Origin: Duganella sp. BJB476
GTDB lineage: Bacteria > Pseudomonadota > Gammaproteobacteria > Burkholderiales > Burkholderiaceae_D
Reading direction: 5' to 3'
NCBI RefSeq assembly: GCF_003416895.1
Contig: NZ_QVIO01000007.1
Coordinates: 248,001 to 312,000 of the forward strand
DNA: 64,000 nucleotides
The notes beneath the pieces are model-generated. The model saw only the letters and a program-made list of their open reading frames with translations. It was not told where the DNA came from and did no database searches. Of this stretch, positions 61,834-64,000 are shown piece by piece; positions within the stretch are counted from its first letter, which is position 1, and each line of letters begins with the position of its first letter. The position numbers and the translations under genes are program-made.

Positions 61834-64000
61834 ATGCTGCAGGTCCGCGATCACCGCATTCTGTCGTTAATCATTCTCGCCTTCCTGTCGGCATGCGGCG
61901 GAGGCTCCGGCAGCACCGCAGCCCCCCCGGTGTCGACGCCATCGACTGTCGATCCAACGACGCCGGTGACGCCACCGGTGATACCGCCCGTGACACAGCC
62001 CCCCGTGATACCGCCGGTGACGCCGCCGGTGACGCCTCCAGTGACACCGCCGCTGACGCCGTCGCCAAATACATTGAGTCTGCTGGCCGGCGACATCGGC
62101 GGACCAGGCAGCAGTGACGGCACGGGCGCCGCCGCGCGCTTCGACCAGCCTTACGACGTCGCCGTGGACAACGCCGGCAACGCCTACGTGGCCGACTCCG
62201 AGAACAGCACCATTCGTAAGATTTCTGCGGCCGGCGTCGTCACGACGCTGGCCGGCGCTCCGCATGTCATCGGCACCACCGATGGCACCGGCGCCGCCGC
62301 CAACTTCAACAAGCCGCACGGCGTCGCGGTCGACACCAACGGCAATGTGTACGTGGCCGACACCCACAACTACACCATCCGGAAAGTCTCCCCGTCGGGA
62401 GTCGTCACGACCCTGGCCGGCGCGCCTCAGGTGGATGGCCGGGACATCATCGTCACGCTCGACGGCCCGGCCGCCACCGCCAAATTCGACCAGTCGGAAG
62501 GGCTGGCCATTGAGGCAAATGGCAACGTCTACGTCGCCGACGGCCATCGTATCCGCAAGATCAGCGGCGGGATGGTCAGCACCCTGACCGGTGCAGCCGC
62601 CCCCGACTGCACCTTCGACCGCGGCACCCTGCAGATGCGTTGCAAGGCCGTCGACGGCAACGCGGCGCAGGCACTGTTCGCCAGGGCGTCGGGCATGGCG
62701 GTGGGCGCCGGCGGCGTGCTGTATGTCGCCGACCTGTACAGCGTGCGCAAGGTGACGCCGGACGGCACGGTCTCCACGGTGTCCGGACAGTTGAACACCG
62801 GCGGCAACGCCGACGGCGTCGGCGCCGCAGCGCAATTTGCCGGCGTCCGCGACATCGTGTTCGACCGCGACGGCAACCTGATCGTCATCGATCAGGGCAA
62901 CGCGATCCGCAAGGTGACGCTGGCCGGCGTGGTCACCACCATCGTTGGAATCAACACGCAGTTCAATCGCCTGGGAGGCCTGTCCACCGATGCCAACGGC
63001 AACGTGTTCGTGGCCGACACCGCTGCCCATGCCATCCTCAAAATCTCCGCTGCCGGCGCGATCAGCACGGTGGCAGGCGCACCGACATTGACCGGCAGCG
63101 CCGACGGCGTTCGCGAGGCGGCGCGCTTCAACGCCGCCACCAGGCTGGCCGTCGACACCGCTGGCAACACCTACGTGGCCGACCAGGGCAACGGCTTGAT
63201 CCGCAAGATCACGGTGGCCGGCGTGGTATCCACGCTGGCCGGCAGGACCGAGGGGGTCGCCGTGCCGGTGGATGGGCTGGGCGGCGCGGCCAAGTTCGCG
63301 TTGCCGCAGGCCATGGCGGTGGACAAGGCCGGCAATGTCTACGTCGGCGACCGCAACACGGTGCGCAAGATTACACCGGCCGGCCAGGTCACCACGGTGG
63401 CCGGCTCCTGGCAGGGCGGGAACAGCATCGACGGCGTCGGCACGGCGGCGAGTTTTGACAGCATCACCGGCCTGGCGTTCGACGCCAGCGGCAATTTGCT
63501 GATCGCGGACGCTTACAGCATCCGCCGGATGACGCCGGATGGCACGGTCACTACCCTGGTCGGCCGGCTCTCCACGCCAGGCGCGGCGGATGGGTCGCCC
63601 TCAACGGCCCGCTTTGGCGCGCTGGCCGGCCTGGCCATCGATGCCGCCGGCAATCTGTATGTGGCGGACGCCGGCAACAACGCGATCCGCAAGATCACGC
63701 CGGACGGCACGGTATCCACCGTCGCCGGCAAGCTGGGCGTCGCCGGCACCACCGACGGCACCGGCGCCGGCGCACTGTTCTCCAAGCTGGCCGATATCGC
63801 GGTCGACGCCACGGGCACGGTCTACGTGGCCGAAAGCGAAACCTACGACACGATTTTGTATGCGCAGCACACCGGCCGCGCCGCCATCCGCAAGCTGACC
63901 GCAGCCGGCGTCGTCACCACGTTGGTCGGCGGCAGCGGGGAGTTCGAGGTCAAGCTGGGCAAACTTCCGGCCAGCCTTGCCGGCATTCACGGCATCACCG
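61834..64000 (+). CDS. NHL-repeat lipoprotein, C-terminus cut by window edge
   Basis: At least 722 residues of a secreted lipoprotein. The lipobox LSAC places the lipidated Cys at residue 21. A Thr/Pro/Val linker with repeated VTPP units (about residues 40-75) follows. Then come eleven complete and one partial NHL-type repeats of about 45-65 residues, each with the pattern DG.G.AA.F - GLAVD..GN.YVAD - IRKIT..G.V.TLAG. This predicts one or more beta-propellers on the cell surface or periplasmic face. The frame remains open to the window end. No ribosome-binding site was seen before ATG 61834. Partner or ligand unknown. Confidence 0.85.
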   Translation, partial: MLQVRDHRILSLIILAFLSACGGGSGSTAAPPVSTPSTVDPTTPVTPPVIPPVTQPPVIPPVTPPVTPPVTPPLTPSPNTLSLLAGDIGGPGSSDGTGAAARFDQPYDVAVDNAGNAYVADSENSTIRKISAAGVVTTLAGAPHVIGTTDGTGAAANFNKPHGVAVDTNGNVYVADTHNYTIRKVSPSGVVTTLAGAPQVDGRDIIVTLDGPAATAKFDQSEGLAIEANGNVYVADGHRIRKISGGMVSTLTGAAAPDCTFDRGTLQMRCKAVDGNAAQALFARASGMAVGAGGVLYVADLYSVRKVTPDGTVSTVSGQLNTGGNADGVGAAAQFAGVRDIVFDRDGNLIVIDQGNAIRKVTLAGVVTTIVGINTQFNRLGGLSTDANGNVFVADTAAHAILKISAAGAISTVAGAPTLTGSADGVREAARFNAATRLAVDTAGNTYVADQGNGLIRKITVAGVVSTLAGRTEGVAVPVDGLGGAAKFALPQAMAVDKAGNVYVGDRNTVRKITPAGQVTTVAGSWQGGNSIDGVGTAASFDSITGLAFDASGNLLIADAYSIRRMTPDGTVTTLVGRLSTPGAADGSPSTARFGALAGLAIDAAGNLYVADAGNNAIRKITPDGTVSTVAGKLGVAGTTDGTGAGALFSKLADIAVDATGTVYVAESETYDTILYAQHTGRAAIRKLTAAGVVTTLVGGSGEFEVKLGKLPASLAGIHGIT

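Overview
The window is a gene-dense, GC-rich chromosomal segment of a betaproteobacterium, most likely of the Oxalobacteraceae (Massilia / Duganella / Janthinobacterium type). The basis is gene content and order: tyrS facing an M23 peptidase and anmK; erpA-bactofilin-argC-rpsI-rplM; a LysM gene-dprA-smg-topB block opposite def-fmt; rsmB-DUF4390-ntrY-ntrX; and argS-SPOR-dsbA-SDR-birA-coaX. No rRNA, tRNA, CRISPR array, insertion sequence or prophage was seen. Only two genes are cut by the edges: tyrS at the left and an NHL-repeat lipoprotein at the right.

Layout. 1-7.5 kb: core housekeeping genes (tyrS, M23 peptidase, anmK, a methyltransferase, erpA, bactofilin, argC, rpsI, rplM). 7.6-11.5 kb: a large cytoplasmic NHL-repeat protein divergent from an OsmC-like gene, coq7, and an unknown gene. 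11.5-18.2 kb: two ABC exporter units. The first is NatAB-like. The second pairs an ATPase with a 1193-residue protein that fuses an ABC-2 permease to an M1 aminopeptidase. 18.3-24.5 kb: a chemotaxis receptor, two small unknown genes, and a LysR regulator divergent from an oxidoreductase plus two unknown genes. Two copies of an ~84-bp palindromic element fill convergent gaps at 18249 and 24472. 24.6-32.1 kb: topB, smg, dprA, LysM gene, then def and fmt. 32.1-35.7 kb: accessory redox genes: a GcvA-like LysR regulator opposite a CmcJ/NvfI-type oxygenase gene and a DsbA-fold gene, then a MerR regulator opposite a nitroreductase with a 19-bp-spacer promoter. 35.7-39.4 kb: envelope unknowns (DUF2145, Ser-rich protein, DUF3313 lipoprotein), a TetR regulator and a glycosyltransferase. 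39.6-46.6 kb: full-length metH, a possible papain/transglutaminase-fold protein, and a third ABC exporter with a small gene apparently inserted at the permease 3' end. 46.8-55.3 kb: SPW membrane protein, EAL-HDOD protein, YafJ-like amidotransferase, DUF3567, a CobW-like remnant, NtrXY, DUF4390 and rsmB. 55.5-64 kb: argS through coaX, two SPOR proteins and the NHL lipoprotein.

Most genes are housekeeping. The most unusual items are the permease-peptidase fusion exporter, the paired palindromic elements, a duplicated permease C-terminus downstream of an inserted small gene, and the regulator-controlled redox cassette at 32-36 kb. I found no clear undescribed multi-gene defence or mobile system.
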